A DNA stretch of 64,000 bases from positions 124,001-188,000 of the forward strand of contig NC_018306.1 of NCBI RefSeq assembly GCF_000234665.1, given 5' to 3'. The notes beneath the pieces were generated by a model that did no database searches, was not told where the DNA came from, and saw nothing but the letters and a program-made list of their open reading frames with translations. The position numbers and the translations under genes were made by a program. This document shows, piece by piece, positions 41,637 through 52,800 of this stretch; the stretch's first letter is position 1, and each line of letters begins with the position of its first letter. Origin of the DNA: Leishmania mexicana MHOM/GT/2001/U1103 (Eukaryota > Euglenozoa > Kinetoplastea > Trypanosomatida > Trypanosomatidae).

Positions 41637-42261
41637 CGTGACTGTCTCCCGCAGGGGAGGAAGGGTTGGACATGGATGTGTGGTGCCCGACCGAGCGAGG
41701 GGGTGGGGGTGCGATGGGGAAGAACGGCGCTATGCGCGGCCACAGTCGCCCCCCCCCCTTCTCCTCCCCCTCCCCCTGGTGCTATGTCTGATGTACGCCA
41801 CTGGCAGGAAAGGCACGCGTGCCAAAACGGTGACGTTGAAGTCGGGCGGGTGGAGGCGCAGGGAAGGGGTAAGCAGCGTCGACGATGCACCGGCAGGGGC
41901 GTGAGGTGTTCGCGAGAGAGGGAAAGTGTACGGGGAGAGGCGCGGAAGCGGAGCGGCACTCTTCGCCGTCGCACCTTTGAGAGGTGCTGTCCACCCCCTC
42001 CACCCCCCCCTCCCCGCGACCTTTTTTTACGTGCGGGCGGCGGAAAAGGCGCGACCGCCCTCTTCCCAGACGGAGACGTGGCACACATGCATGACCAGCA
42101 TCAACGCCGCGCCCATCCAACTCGCTCGCTCTCTCCACACACACACACACATACACACACGCACGCACACCAACACACGCGTCCAAGAGAGCGAGCGCGA
42201 TGTAGAGATAGATGGATGTTCCGATGCGCTTTCAAGAAGACTCAGTGCGCGTGGTGCGGCC

Positions 42262-42314
42262 GTCCATCGGACGCGCAGAGGTTGACTGTACCACCCTCTG
42301 CGCGTCCGATGGAC
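42262..42314. repeat. Perfect 20-bp inverted repeat (hairpin)
   Basis: Left arm gtccatcggacgcgcagagg (42262-42281) and right arm cctctgcgcgtccgatggac (42295-42314) are exact reverse complements around a 13-nt loop. The arms are non-repetitive, unlike the surrounding microsatellites. Transcribed on the minus strand it would lie in the 3' region of the VDAC gene ending at 42801 and could fold into a very stable stem. Confidence 0.9.
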
Positions 42315-42800
42315 ACATGACCGGAAAGCATAGATATAGATAGATCCATGTACCAAGGTATAACGGCAGATGTAAGCACACAGATATGCGCCTCCCCCCC
42401 CCTCTCCTCCTCACCCCCACGCACGCCTCCAGAGATGCACAGCGCCAACGATGCAGCGAGGCTGCGCCGCACTGCATGCGCACACTCGGAGGAAAGGGGC
42501 GCGCGTCAGCAAGAGCAAGATGCCAGAGAGCGAGGCAACGCCACACAAGAACACGCACACGCCAGCGGCAGCCAGGGAAAGGGGGGGAGCACTAAAACAA
42601 AGACAACCTCCGAAGAAGGTCGAGTGGGGGGAGAGAGATGTCCAACGAGTAACCGATGTGGCAGGGCTAGAGCCACAGTAAAACCGTGCGCACCCTCGAG
42701 GCCGATGCGCACGACGGCGCAAGACGGGCACAGACACATCTCCGTGCGCCGCCGCCATTGATGCCGCGTGCGCAGTGGACATCACGCACTCACGCGTTGA

Positions 42801-43634
42801 TCAGTTGCGAGTGAGCGTCAGACCCGCCCTCATGGTCTTGTCCATCGACAGCACCACCGTCCAGCCGTCGCGCAGGTTGGCGATGTACGAGGCGACCCAG
42901 TCGAGGTTCTTGCTGAAGCGAATCTTGGCCGCGTTGCCGAGAATCACCTGACAACCCCACTCCAGTGCCACGGAGCCGTCCCATGTCATCGATTGCGGGT
43001 TCATCGTCACGGTGGCTGCCACGCACGGCTGGAACTTTGGGTGCAGTGCGGCCTTGGAAATCATGCTCGCCGTGACGTCGAGCGACCGGTTCGTCTGCGC
43101 CGTCATCACAAGACCGTTCTTGGCCTCCATGCGGCACCCCGCCGTCCAGTCGATTGTCTTCGACTTGAGGTCATACTTGGTGCCGCAGCCGACCTGAACG
43201 CCGTCAACGGCGGCCATGCTGAGCGCCAACTCCACGGCCTTCTGCGTAAACTTTTCGTTGACGCTCAGGCAGCCCCCCGCTATCGGCCTTACCGTCTGGT
43301 GGTTGACCTCCACCGATATATCGCACACCGCCGGGCCCTTGTGGCCAATGATGGCCTCCACGCGGTGGTTATCGAGGTCCTCGGCGCGGACGGTGAGCTG
43401 GATGTCGGTGAGGTCCTTCGACGTGAAGCAGAGCTTGCCATAATAGGCGCCGTCGCCCGTCAGCCCCTCGATATCCAACTTCACGTCACCGTGGGTGTTG
43501 GAGGTGGTCGTGAGGGCATACGTGCCTTTGGGGGCCTTGCTCTTGCTCTCGACCTTCCACGCGCCGCAGCTGGAAAAGTTCTTGGTAAGCAAGTCATTGC
43601 TGCCCTTGCTGTAATCCTTGAAGAGGGTTGTCAT
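42801..43634 (-). CDS. VDAC: Voltage-dependent anion channel (mitochondrial porin), copy 1
   Basis: 277 aa, the usual porin length. A beta-barrel of the mitochondrial outer membrane passing metabolites and nucleotides. N-terminal helix region MTTLFKDYSKGSNDLLTKNF; then alternating amphipathic strands with no long hydrophobic helix, such as GDVKLDIEGLTGDGAYYGKL, LTDIQLTVRAEDLD, VQVGCGTKYDLKSKTIDWTA and GCRMEAKNGLVMTAQTN. The last strand WTVVLSMDKTMRAGLTLTRN ends in the amphipathic form typical of a VDAC C-terminus. Start at 43634 matches the second copy, whose homologous SLFKDYNKLTKDLLTKDF follows an N-terminal extension. It is adjacent to the paralogue at 47610-48485 with no gene between. Confidence 0.88.
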   Translation of the reverse strand: MTTLFKDYSKGSNDLLTKNFSSCGAWKVESKSKAPKGTYALTTTSNTHGDVKLDIEGLTGDGAYYGKLCFTSKDLTDIQLTVRAEDLDNHRVEAIIGHKGPAVCDISVEVNHQTVRPIAGGCLSVNEKFTQKAVELALSMAAVDGVQVGCGTKYDLKSKTIDWTAGCRMEAKNGLVMTAQTNRSLDVTASMISKAALHPKFQPCVAATVTMNPQSMTWDGSVALEWGCQVILGNAAKIRFSKNLDWVASYIANLRDGWTVVLSMDKTMRAGLTLTRN

Positions 43635-45298
43635 GGTGTGTGTATGCGGGGGGGGGGCCGATTAACAGGGGGAGGGGGAGAGAGTCACAGAGACGGCAAC
43701 ACGTTCCTAGACGTGGCGGTGATGGTAATAGTAATGGTGATGGTGATTGGTGGTCGTGGTCATCCCTTGATATACGGTGTTGCCCGTCGCGTATACAGCG
43801 AAGGTTGGAGAGCTCGCTCGAGTCGAGATTGGTGCGGGTGGGTGGGTGTGTTGGCACAGGATGCGGGTGTTGTGTGCAGAGTCAGAGTCAGAGATAGATA
43901 GAGTTCCGGAATCAGAGGTGAGGTCCACAGTAAGTGGCGGGACATTCTCGCGCTCTTTCCATGTGTACGTGTGTGTTCAACGTGTCCGTTTCCCTGCGAC
44001 GGAGCGTGGAGTTTCAACCCCAGTCCACTGCTCTCCACCCCTCCACCCCCCACACATCGAGCCTGTCATAGGGCCCCCACCCCCCACCCCCACTTGCGTG
44101 GTGCGAAGCATGCCGTAGACACACACGCGTTACAGCCCATGCGCCGACCCCAGTCGTCTGAGAGCAGAGTCCCTGCATCGAGCCCGACCTATCCGCACGC
44201 GCCGCAAGTTGCCTCAGAGCCTTTCCTCCACCATGCCAGTCGCCACGTAGTGCATCCCCCCTTCCTCTTGGGGTTGCACGCAGGCTCCCTGCACCAGCAG
44301 GCAGTATGAGGGCCGGAGGTGGGATACGCTCGAGTCACACCGACCCTTCACGTATCATATAGATGGCGCAAGCTTGTGCACTGTCGCCGGTCGCTGCGAC
44401 GTCACTTCATCCAGCACCTGACTAGCGACATCAACAACGAGGCATCGCTCTGGCCTTCCGCACGTCGTCAGTACTAGATCCTGTTGATGCCACACACCAG
44501 CAGTGGCTCGGCATTTTGGTAGTGGGGGGGGGGGAGTGGAGAGGGGAGAGGGGGGGGACCAGCTCCTGTAAAGGTGGTTGTCGAAGAACAAAAACATGCG
44601 CAAGGGTTCGCACATGCGAACACCTCGGAACAGCGTGCGCGTCCCGCTGCCCTCCCTTGGACCATGTGTTGGTCGAGGGGAGTGCGCGGTGAGCCCCAGA
44701 GAGGCGAGCCCGCACGCACAACCAGCGGAGGGGAGGGAGGAGGTGCGAGAGGCGAAATACGGAGAGAGGTGAATCTGAACGATCACGTCAGCGGCGTGCT
44801 TTGGAAGGGGGGGACCAACCTCCGCCGCTGCAAGCGCAGCGGTCCACCCCAGTTTGTCTCACCCAACCACCCAACCCTTTGAGCTGCTTTCTTTTTAAAC
44901 CGTTTTCGTTGTTCGTCGAGTGCTGTGCGTCGTGTTCACTCACGCTAAAGTCATCGCCGCGACTGAAGCTCACTGCGCGAGGAGACTTCCGGGGTTTGCG
45001 TCTCCATGGGGAGAGGACGGGGAGATAGGGGGAGGGCAGAGGAGGGGTGCTTACACGCGAGCGGAGCACATGTCTGGCCACTACGACTCTGCGCGGGCGC
45101 CTCCCCTGTGAGGGCGGGCGTATCTCACTCATCCATGTCCCGCCGCCGCCGCCCCCCCCCCATCCCCACTCCAACACCCCTGAGCTCCATAAGGAATCGT
45201 CGACGCAGCCCCCTTTCTTATATATGTACACACCCACACACGCATGCATGCGTGTATGTGTGTAAGTAGGTACGTGCGTGCATGCGTGGGTGGGTAAG

Positions 45299-45323
45299 TG
45301 CATGTGCATGTGCATGTGCATGT
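45299..45323. repeat. (CATGTG)n hexamer repeat
   Basis: Four tandem units. Confidence 0.85.
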
Positions 45324-45638
45324 ATACGTGCATGTTATTCCGTTTTCTGGCGTATTTTCTTTTTTCTCCGTCGTTGTATGACACGTTTACGTATGTTTGG
45401 TGGGTGCGCCTCCTCCTCCCTCCCCCTCCCCGCTGACGGACGGTCTGTCTCGTGCTGCCGCCCCTCCTCGTCCGTTCCGTGTCCCCCGACAGGGAAGAGA
45501 TGGGGGGCGGTGCGGTGGACGGACAGCCGCCGTTGCGCCCCCCCCCCACCACCACCCCCACCATCACCACCCTTTCTTTTCCCTTCGGATGCTCGTTGGT
45601 GCGGTCTTCGCAGGCTCCTGTATATGTATATACATGCA

Positions 45639-45654
45639 TATATATATATATATA
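45639..45654. repeat. (TA)n microsatellite
   Basis: An alternating A/T tract next to further TA-rich interrupted units at 45621-45632. Confidence 0.85.
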
Positions 45655-45866
45655 CTCCCTGACGCTGCTGCTGCCGCCGCTGCTCTTCCCACGTCGGCTC
45701 ACGACGTACCTCGGCAGGAGTCCTTCTGCGTGAGCGAGGCGGGCGGGTGGGGGGGGGGGGAGACGGTGGCCTCGACGGACGGCACAGGCAGAGGGAAAAG
45801 GGGACGTAGCAGACCAACAACGCGATGAGGGACGAGAAGCAAGTCGGCACGCACGCACGCACGCAC

Positions 45867-45900
45867 AGAGTCAGAGTCAGAGTCAGAGTCAGAGAGAGAG
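45867..45900. repeat. (AGAGTC)n hexamer repeat grading into (GA)n
   Basis: Four AGAGTC units followed by GA units. A shorter version (CAGAGTCAGAGTCAGAG) occurs near 43878. Confidence 0.85.
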
Positions 45901-46143
45901 GGGGAGGAGACTACCACGGAGGGGTGGGGGAGAGCTCGCTAGCGTGTGCGCACCACTCCTCCCTCAACAGCCCTAGCAAAACTGAAAAAAAAAATGAAGA
46001 AGCGAGGTCCACTATGTTTGTGTAATCCCTGACCGAGCGAGCGAGCGCGCGCGCGCAAGCGCACACACACACACTCGTCAGAGAGAGAGAGAAGGGGGGA
46101 GGAGTTTACTTTCGCTGCCACGCACACGCTGGCACGCCGACCG

Positions 46144-46158
46144 ATATATATATATATA
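46144..46158. repeat. (TA)n microsatellite
   Basis: A short alternating A/T tract. Confidence 0.85.
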
Positions 46159-47609
46159 CGTGTGTGCGGGATTCATGCGCAGGTGTGCCATGGGTGTTTC
46201 TTGTACGGGGTGCAGCGGCGTCGACCAACATCCCGTGACCCGTGTGCGAGCGAGGGGTGGGCGCGAGCACACGCACGCTATAAGGGTATAAGTCTAAGCT
46301 GGAAGCAAGACGATACAGAGAAAAACGACGGCGCAAGGACACGAATGGGGGAAGGGGGGGAGGGAGGGGAGTCCGAGGAGGGGGGGGGATGATGGGGTGC
46401 CGTTTGCAGGTCCGTCGTAACGCTTCGCTTCTCATCACCTCGGGGACGTTTTTATTTCCGACCACACCGGATGGAGGTCGCGGGGGGGGGGGGGCAGAAG
46501 AGGTGGTGGTGATGGCGGTGGTCTTACGGCAGGGGGTGTTTGGGATAAAGGATGGGAAATAAGGGTCCGTCTGTCCCTCGGTCGGTCTCTGCCTCACTGT
46601 GGGTGTGGCAAGGACAACTTGGCGGGTGGGGCATGTGAGGGGAGGGCTGAAGGGCCGGGACACACACGGAGAGTATAAAGAAACGAAGGCAAGGCGCTTG
46701 TGTGTTGCCCCCTCCTCTTCTGATGCCGTGCTTCCAGCCCTTCACAGTCACGCCGCGCCGCTGCACGTGTGTGCACGCGCCACGATCGCCACCCCCCCCA
46801 CCCCTCTCCCTACCGCCCTCTCCCTGGACCCCGTCCATAATTCATCACTCCCGCGCCTGCGCGTCAGCCACTGCGTGGATTCCCCTGTGGTGTGGGCTGG
46901 CAACACGCGCGCACACATATGTGAAACTGTGGCGGCAAGGGGTCGCGCAATGGGGTGAGAGTACGCGGCGAAACATACAGGCTCTCTCCATCACTTACCT
47001 TTTCTCGGATGCGGCCCCGCCGCCGGGCTGTTTTCGGCGTTCTGTGGCGATGCGCGCAGACGGCGAGAGGGCGTGGAAGGTGTACAAGCACGTGTGCCGC
47101 GCATGCACGGCACACCAAACACCACGTGCTCATCACACGGGGGAAGGGAGGGAGGGAGAACCATAGAGCGTCCCCAACACAGCTGCGCCACTGTCGACAT
47201 CCTTCAGACACGATAGAAGCAAGGAATCAAGCCGGCCGGCAGTGTGGGCGGGCGAGATGGAGAGAGAGAGCAGCAGAGCCACGGCGAGGCACCCGCGCAT
47301 GCCGCTCCGTTGCTCGACCACTTTGATTTCGTGTTCGATTGTGTTTTCTATGTTCCTCCTTGACCTCCTCCTCCTCCTCCCCCCTCCCCCAAACTGCGTC
47401 TCTCGGCCCAGTCCGGCTCACCTTTTGTGTCGGGCCACAACCTCATCACCATCATCCTCGCCCCTCGAGTCCTCTCAGACCGTCCACCTCCACCTCGCCA
47501 TCTCCCTCGGGCCGTCCCATCATCCTGCCCTCTCTCCCCTTCCCCTCCCCCCCCTGCGCGTACTGATCGCCCACCTTCGTCGTTGCCGTGCGTGCATGTC
47601 CGTCAACGT

Positions 47610-48485
47610 CTACGAGTGCGTCATCTGCACGCCAACCTTCATGTTCTCGTCCCACGAGAGGCACGCAGTCCAGTTGTCCGCCATCTTGACGATGTAGGCG
47701 GCCGCCCACTTCATGTCCCGGTCCACGCGAGCCTTTATTGTGTTGGCCGGGTGCACCGGGCACGTGGCCTCCACCCCCACGGTGACCGCGACACCCTTGT
47801 CGCCAAGACCACGTCCGCACATCACCTCGACGGCGGCGCGCATCATGCACCTGTTGCCGTTAAGCATGAAGGAGCAGGGAGCGCTGGCGCTTGTATGGTA
47901 AGTTTTCAGGCGGTTCGTGCGCACCGCCATCTCGCAGCCCCTCCCCGCATAGCGGCAGCCGATGTTCCAGTTGCAGTCGTTGGCGCCAATATCATACGTG
48001 GCACCACAGCCGACCTGGCAGTTCGGTGCCACGTCGATGCCCATGCCCAGCTCCACATGAGTCGGCGTAAGTTTCTCGTTGATGCTTGCGCGTTTCGAGA
48101 GAGCCACGCAAGTCTCGTGGCTGATCTCGTAGTGGTACTTGTCCTGGAGGCGCTGCAGAGCCACCGCCACCTTGTGGCCCTGGATCGTGTAGTGGGCCGT
48201 GGCCTTGACCTCACGCATGATGTCAGGGGTCACGGTGACCTTTAGGCCGCCGTTGCACGCCGCGACGTACTCGATGTCAGCCGACATCTTGCCATCGGAG
48301 TTAGCCTTGGGGTTGATGAAGAAGGTGTCCTTGGGGCCCTTGTACTTGCACTCCAGGACCCACTTATTCGGCGTGGGGAAGTCCTTCGTGAGCAGATCCT
48401 TCGTGAGCTTGTTGTAGTCCTTGAAGAGGGAAGGGGTGGCGTAGACCTTCGCGGCCGACCCCTTGGAGGATTGCCACTGCGACAT
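47610..48485 (-). CDS. VDAC-like mitochondrial porin, diverged copy 2
   Basis: 291 aa. A second outer-membrane beta-barrel paralogue. It shares with copy 1 the N-terminal pattern (SLFKDYNKLTKDLLTKDF), the central NCQVGCGATYDIGANDCNW then GCRYAGRGCEMAVRTN, and the ending NWTACLSWDENMKVGVQMTH. Elsewhere identity is low. It has an extra 18-residue head (MSQWQSSKGSAAKVYATP) and many more cysteines (about a dozen). The extension and divergence suggest a VDAC-like paralogue rather than a second general porin. Start at 48485; an open frame to 48566 crosses a GT and G-run and is unlikely to be translated. Confidence 0.85.
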   Translation of the reverse strand: MSQWQSSKGSAAKVYATPSLFKDYNKLTKDLLTKDFPTPNKWVLECKYKGPKDTFFINPKANSDGKMSADIEYVAACNGGLKVTVTPDIMREVKATAHYTIQGHKVAVALQRLQDKYHYEISHETCVALSKRASINEKLTPTHVELGMGIDVAPNCQVGCGATYDIGANDCNWNIGCRYAGRGCEMAVRTNRLKTYHTSASAPCSFMLNGNRCMMRAAVEVMCGRGLGDKGVAVTVGVEATCPVHPANTIKARVDRDMKWAAAYIVKMADNWTACLSWDENMKVGVQMTHS

Positions 48486-49828
48486 GAGCGATGTGCAGAA
48501 AAGGGTGTGGGGGTATGGTGTGGTGTGTGTGTGTGTGGGGGGGGGGGACAAGCGAGAAGAGAGCAAGCCGTCGAAAATCGATCAGAAACCAAGTGGGGCG
48601 TGGGGGCGGTTTGATGAAGCACGTAGAGCAGCTACAGCAAGTAATTCTGTCGCCGGCCGCCACCATGCAATGGTATATACAGATACATGGCGCGTGAGAG
48701 AGTGGCGGATCCGTTATCCGGCGCACACAAGAGGGGAGAGGGGAGAGGGGCGTAGGAGCAGTGGTAGATGAGCCATGAGAAGGACCGTCCGTGTGTGGAG
48801 GACATCGCCGCGCGCATGCGCACGGCGCACCACGCAACGATTCACGTTCATGTTTTCGAAAGAGTGCAGAGATACGTGGACGTGTGGGTGACGCACCGCA
48901 CAGGGTCCTGGTGATGGGGCGGAGGGGGGAGGGGGGAGGCGGAGTTCTCCATCTCCTGCGCCCCACACGAGGGTGTCCCGGCGCGTGCGCCCGCGCATGT
49001 AAACCGGGCGGCCAAAAGACCAATGACGCTTTCCATCGCCAAGGCGTGCATGCGCCAGGCTCTCGCCCCTCGCACACTTCGAAAGCAAGTCGAGCCCGCC
49101 AGTCGGCGATGGAAGGATCACGTGCCCCGCAGGGGGTGTAGCAACACACACACACACACACGGCATACACGTGTACGTTGTTCATGGCATGTGGGCACGC
49201 CTGTTCCTTCGCCAACGTCAGGGAAGTGAGGAGGAGCTACGCCGAGGTCATCAAGCGCGTCGGCGCATGCATCGCCCGCCCGACCCCCACCTCTGCAGGA
49301 TGGGGGGGAGGATGCAACATTCGGGCTGCTGACACACCGAGGGCCACGCCGGCAGGAGTAGAGCGGGTCTTCATCGGTGTGTCCAAGAGCATCGACACAC
49401 GCATACGCCTGTGCGTGAGTGCACGGACGAGTGCGTGTGTGCGTGCGGTGCCACTCCGTCTCCCCCTCTTCTCGAGAAAGACGGCTACACGAAGCGACGC
49501 TGGCAGTCAGAACAACGACCTCGCGTCTCCTCGACAAGCAAAAGAAAGTGTGCACACAGGGTCCCCCCATCTCGTCGCGCCGTCACGTCCCCGAGACACG
49601 CGCGCAAGAGGCAGTCGCCGGCGTCCTCACGTCCAAAGGTCACGCCCTCGCGATACCGCACACGCTCATACACATGCATATGTATAAGGGCGAGTACGCC
49701 TCCGATAAAAGGGGAGCGGTGGTGTGCCGCACTTTCTGAGAGAGCAAAAGACGCCGCGCAGTGTCGCCGGTGTACGCTGCACTGCCTCCTCCTCCTCCCC
49801 CCGCCCGCCCGCTCGCCCGTCCTTCCCC
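48486..49828. other. Intergenic, no gene seen
   Basis: 1.3 kb between the giant ORF and VDAC copy 2. GT run and G-run at 48522-48548 and (CA)n at 49145-49160. The candidate ORFs (up to 283 aa, minus 48364-49215) are Pro/Arg/Ser/His-rich repeat products. Confidence 0.5.
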
Positions 49829-52800
49829 TCAGCAAGCGTCGCCTTCGCCGCCAGTGGGGCGCAAAGCGTGCCTCATCAATGCCAAGAGGCGGTCGTTGTG
49901 CGTGGCGTCGCCCGTTGCGCTGGGCAAAGTCGGAGGCGTGGGCGCCCTTTCGGCATTAGCAGCAGCCGCGCCAACGCGTGACGACAGCACCGGTATCGCT
50001 GACGCTGGCAGTGGCGGGTCCACCGCTGCGGTCGTCGTGTGCGACGGTGCGCCGGTGCCGCTCAACCCTGCGTCGTTGTAGAGTGCACGCTGTTGTGCGC
50101 GGCGACGCGCGAGCGTGGACATGGAGGTGTACAAGTCGGACGCCCGACTCGCCGGGCTGCTCCCCCCGCCGCGCGGCCGACCGGGTGCAGCGGCGGTGTC
50201 TGCCCCTGAAAAGAAAGCCGACGTCGACGCATGCCAGCCGTGGAGACTGCCGGCTACGTCCGCAAGGCCGTCTTCGCACTGGGCGAGGTAGTAGGACGGG
50301 ATAGAGAGCTGCGTTGGCGGCAAAGGCCGTGGTGGTGGTGGTGGTGGCCCACGCGACTCCGATTCTGTTGCCGGAGGCGTCCACTCCAGCACCGTGCTGC
50401 GCGCCGCCTCCGGCGGAGGGCGAGGGACGGCATCGTCGCCGGCCGAAGCACCTGCCACCCGAAGCGCCGGCGTCATCGCAAGCGGCGTAGCTGTGATCGA
50501 AAACCCACCGCCAGTGTCGAGTGCAGCGCCACTGCGCCCGGCGGTCGCGTCCACTGCACGTCTGCCGTCGTGCCTCCCCTTCGGCTCTTCTATCTCCGCT
50601 GAACGCGGCAAGTCAATGGCGTCCCCGTCGATGCGGATACCCCTATCCATTCCCGGGTGGTCACTGCGGCCCTCTACAGCAGTGCTCGCCGCACCCTCGC
50701 CTACCAACGTCATCTCTCTGTGGTCGACGTGCTTGCGGTTGGGTTGGTCGATGCCGCCGTCGTCTCGTAGCCTCGCTACTCCTTCGCTGTCCCCTACTCC
50801 CATGGGCGTCCCCGAGCTCACCATCGTAGCACACGAGGAGGCCTGCCGCTGCGAAGAGTGCTGCATCGCCGGCAGACCTGGAGTTACGAGCACAGTAGCG
50901 GTGTCCTCAGAGACGGTTGTCGTCGCCACCTCTGCCCAGCCGCCCCTCTCCCCGAGCGCCGCCGCCGGCGGGGTGGGGCTCTGCGGAAAGAGGTGACCAC
51001 CCACATCGTCGTAGTTGCCGCCGTTGCTGTCTCCTGCAGGCATGCTGTCTGGAGTGCGAGCACTGCCGCCCCCAGAGAGATGGTGTGGCCTGCTCGCGCT
51101 GCGGCCGGTCTGCGCGCCCGCACGCTCCATCTCTGCTGCTGCCATCGCCGCTGTTGCCGTCGAGGTCATGAGTGCATCACCAGCAGCGGTGACGGGAACG
51201 GCACCGCGCAGCTGAAGCAGGGAGTCGCTCACTATGCGCGGTGAGCGCGGAGCAGCGGAGGCGGTGTTGGTGCACAGAAGCGGCCATGACGACGCGATCG
51301 GCATATCATCACGACTGCGAGGGAAGCTGACGATGCGCATGTCCTCGCTGCCCTCGATGGTGGAGACCGCCGCACTTAATATCCCCGCGGCGGCAGGGGC
51401 TGGAAGGCGAGCAGTCGGAGTGCCAAGCGAGCGCGCCGAGAGGTGGGCTGAGGAGGTGCGGCCTTCGGTGGTGCTGTCGCCCTCCGCACGACCGCCTTCG
51501 CCCACCCTCGGTGCGTGCGCCACCGCTGTCCTCGACACCACAGCAGCATAGGGGCTTGCGCCGCCTGCGCCACCATCGTCAGTGGTGGCTGTGGGCGTGG
51601 AGTCGGCAACGGTGGTCAACGTCGGCCTCTCGTTCGAGCCACTATCCGGAGGTGGTTCGGTCGGCAACGCCTCCACGTCAACCTTGCCGTCGCCGTATGC
51701 AGAGCCGGCGCCGCTGGCCTCATCACACCAAGGTGTTTCGACCCGCGACGAGTCACCGCTTCCTCCACGGACAGGCGCAGTAGCGCGGTGGCGCTCTTCA
51801 GGCTCAAAGTCCGAGTCCACATCCAGCAGGGCAGCGCCATCTACGTCTTGTGCGTAGTCGTACGTGTTGACGTCGTCCTCATCTTCCCCGAAGCCGTCGC
51901 CATCGCGCAGGGACGGCGAGGTCACCTCCGGTAGCAGGAAGGGGTAGTTGTGCGGCGGTGGGAGATGCGGCAAAGGCTTCAGTCGACTCAGCACATGCTG
52001 TGTGCTCTCGGCAGAGGTCGACGTCGAGGTGAACGTTGCGTCCAAGCGAAGCGCGTTAAAACCGGCGTCACATGCAGCGCCACCGCCACTACCAGCAGCA
52101 GCAGCGCCAGCGGCTCTCGCGGCTATTGGGAAGACGCCCTCGGTTTGTGCCGGCGCGCTCGCACTGTACCACGGCAAGAACACCGCGCCTTCTCCCCCAC
52201 CTGTTGGCGACACGGAGCGCACCTCCGCCGCCACCCCTCCCCCAGCGCCACCGCCCACTACGATGCCGCATCGCTCAGGGCTCAGCGAGTAGGACGCAGA
52301 GCTGGACACAGTGGTGCCGAATAGCGTCGACGGCGATGTGAACCCCGCCGCAGACGCCGAGTCACTACTGAGGGTGACGGTGCTGTTCGGCGTCCAGGTC
52401 GAGTTCCCGGCGGCTGCAGTGGTGGGCGCGATCCTTGTCACCGTAAACGAAGGAGCAGCCGCCGAGTCAGCAGCTACGGTGGCGGTCGCGGCAGTGCCGA
52501 TCCCCAGAATGACCTCCGCGACGGACGCCAGCACTGTCGGGGGGCCAGACGACATCGTCGAGGACGTATTCAGCCGTGACCCAAGAGCCGCCACGCTGGC
52601 GCTCAGCGCCACGCCTGTGATGGCCGTCCGTAGTGAGCTTGTCACCGCCGCGGAATGCCCTGAGGAGCTGATCGCAAAGATGCTAGACCACGTCTGCATC
52701 AGATGGCGCTGGTGGTACTGTGGTTGCTGCAGCGCTAGCTGGTACGCAGCTGCACCCTGAGGTGAGTTTGGCAAGTCATGTGCGTCGCTGTTCACGTAGA

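Larger units (their letters stand above)
41131..42800. other. 5' remnant and intergenic region
   Basis: 41131-41584 may be the decayed N-terminal region of the transporter pseudogene; one frame near 41191-41280 shows a hydrophobic run (TAGAVVAMVAVATMLLQ). Beyond it are (TA)n at 41613-41636, C-runs, CA repeats at 42138-42170 and the inverted repeat at 42262-42314. No intact gene. Confidence 0.45.
43635..47609. other. 4-kb intergenic region between the two VDAC genes
   Basis: No gene is supported. A block at about 44000-44480 is of normal complexity and may be a decayed interspersed element. The rest is microsatellite: (CATGTG)n at 45299-45323, (TA)n at 45639-45654 and 46144-46158, (AGAGTC)n at 45867-45900, and many C/G runs. 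It should contain the 3' UTR of the upstream VDAC and the 5' signals of the downstream one. Confidence 0.5.
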
